Positions 50,588 through 51,042 of a DNA stretch of 51,042 nucleotides are shown here, in pieces. The notes beneath the pieces are model-generated. The model had not been told where the DNA came from. It was given only the letters and a program-made list of their open reading frames with translations, and searched no databases. A program made the position numbers and the translations under genes. The stretch spans positions 1 to 51,042 of the forward strand of contig NZ_SMKW01000069.1 of NCBI RefSeq assembly GCF_004348985.1, in the 5' to 3' direction. The first letter of the stretch is position 1, and every line of letters begins with the position of its first letter. Source of the stretch: Saccharopolyspora elongata. GTDB lineage: Bacteria > Actinomycetota > Actinomycetes > Mycobacteriales > Pseudonocardiaceae.

Positions 50588-50892
50588 ACCTCGATCCCGC
50601 CGATCACGTCGCTACCCGCGTCGTCGGCGGACTGGTACTCCTCCGCGGCGCCGCGCACGTTCTCGGCGACCTCCTGCATCGCCTCGACGGCCTTCTGCAG
50701 CGTCTGGACGCCGTGCTGCTCCACCGGGTCGAGCATCCAGGCGAAGGGCCGGCAGAGGATCCCGTACGCATCGTTGTCCAGCGAAACCTGCTGCGACGCG
50801 TCGATGGCGACGTTCAGCTGGTCCACCACGCCATCCACTTTGGACGCATGGGTGCGCAGGTTCTCAATGACGACGTTCATCTCGTCCGGCAT
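50584..50892 (-). CDS. small ESX/EspC-like secretion partner
   Basis: This 102-residue helical protein (MPDEMNVVIENLRTHASKVDGVVDQLNVAID...) has a C-terminal YQSAD (Y86 to D90), which is the YxxxD/E general secretion signal of type VII substrates, and resembles the EspC/WXG-like families. It overlaps the giant toxin gene by ATGA and so is co-translated; the pair probably forms a heterodimeric export complex or chaperone pair. ATG 50892 follows GAGGGG by 8 nt. No W-x-G motif is visible. Confidence 0.8.
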   Translation of the reverse strand: MPDEMNVVIENLRTHASKVDGVVDQLNVAIDASQQVSLDNDAYGILCRPFAWMLDPVEQHGVQTLQKAVEAMQEVAENVRGAAEEYQSADDAGSDVIGGIEV

Positions 50893-50903
50893 CGCAAAGG
50901 GCC

Positions 50904-51042
50904 CCTCGGGTCGGCTCGGCAGGATCAGCGCAGGAAGGAGCCGCCGCCGAAGTCGTCGTCGAAGTCGTCCGGGCGACGGCGCGACGGCGGCTGCTGCGGC
51001 GGCGGCTCCTTCCTGCGCTGATCCTGCCGAGCCGACCCGAGG
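50904..51042. repeat. 46-bp perfect inverted repeat at the right edge
   Basis: Bases 50904-50949 are the exact reverse complement of 50997-51042, with a 47-bp spacer. The outer arm ends precisely at the last base of the window. Either it is a real palindrome or the sequence folds back on itself at a contig end. Confidence 0.9.
50925..51042 (-). CDS. partial protein, C-terminus only, cut by right edge
   Basis: An open minus-strand frame enters from the edge and stops at TGA 50925-50927. The last residues read PPSRRRPDDFDDDFGGGSFLR, a Pro/Arg then Asp/Phe/Gly-rich tail. It is the gene upstream of the ESX/toxin pair, 32 bp away, probably in the same operon. The outermost codons lie in the 46-bp inverted repeat and may be an assembly artefact. 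The family cannot be told. Confidence 0.4.
   Translation of the reverse strand, partial: LGSARQDQRRKEPPPQQPPSRRRPDDFDDDFGGGSFLR

Overview
The window is a high-GC actinobacterial chromosome segment. The gene order, the near-complete use of G or C at third codon positions, the GTG/TTG starts, the short-form adenylate kinase and the ESX-type secretion genes all fit an actinomycete. I infer Pseudonocardiaceae, possibly Saccharopolyspora; the sequence itself carries no species marker. Almost everything is on the minus strand, so gene order runs from high to low coordinates.

Right third (33.1-51.0 kb): one apparently continuous minus-strand operon of at least seven genes. In transcription order these are a protein cut by the window edge, a small ESX/EspC-like protein, a 2253-residue polymorphic toxin, three large proteins each made of two ADP-ribosylglycohydrolase (ARH/DraG) domains, and a TNT-related NAD+ glycohydrolase-like protein. 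A small PASTA-like gene follows. The giant protein has a WXG-type N-terminus, long Ser/Gly and Pro-rich spacers, a possible caspase-like protease domain and a C-terminal ADP-ribosyltransferase with R / S-T-S / E-x-E signatures. The pairing suggests a type VII-secreted ADP-ribosylating toxin with a series of de-ADP-ribosylating or decoy immunity proteins. Of the six ARH domains, only two keep the full metal-binding signature. This is the most interesting part of the window.

Middle (7.4-32.9 kb): the housekeeping translation block. It holds the str operon (rpsL-rpsG-fusA-tuf), the S10 operon (rpsJ-rplC-rplD-rplW-rplB-rpsS-rplV-rpsC-rplP-rpmC-rpsQ), the spc operon (rplN-rplX-rplE-rpsZ-rpsH-rplF-rplR-rpsE-rpmD-rplO), a separate secY-adk-map unit, and infA-rpmJ-rpsM-rpsK-rpsD-rpoA-rplQ-truA. 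A strong terminator separates rplO from secY. Two paralogous methyltransferase genes on the opposite strand sit between map and infA. Matching hairpins occur in the leaders of the str and S10 operons.

Left end (0-7.2 kb): a DUF559 protein flanked by a 20-bp palindrome present three times, then an ESX-4-like type VII secretion locus. This locus has eccB, a divergently transcribed eccE followed by an unknown gene, and two ESX substrate or partner-like genes, one with a proline-rich tandem-repeat tail. The position next to truA matches the ESX-4 locus of mycobacteria. The remaining core genes (eccC, eccD, mycP) must lie outside the window. I saw no tRNA, rRNA, CRISPR array, insertion sequence or prophage gene.
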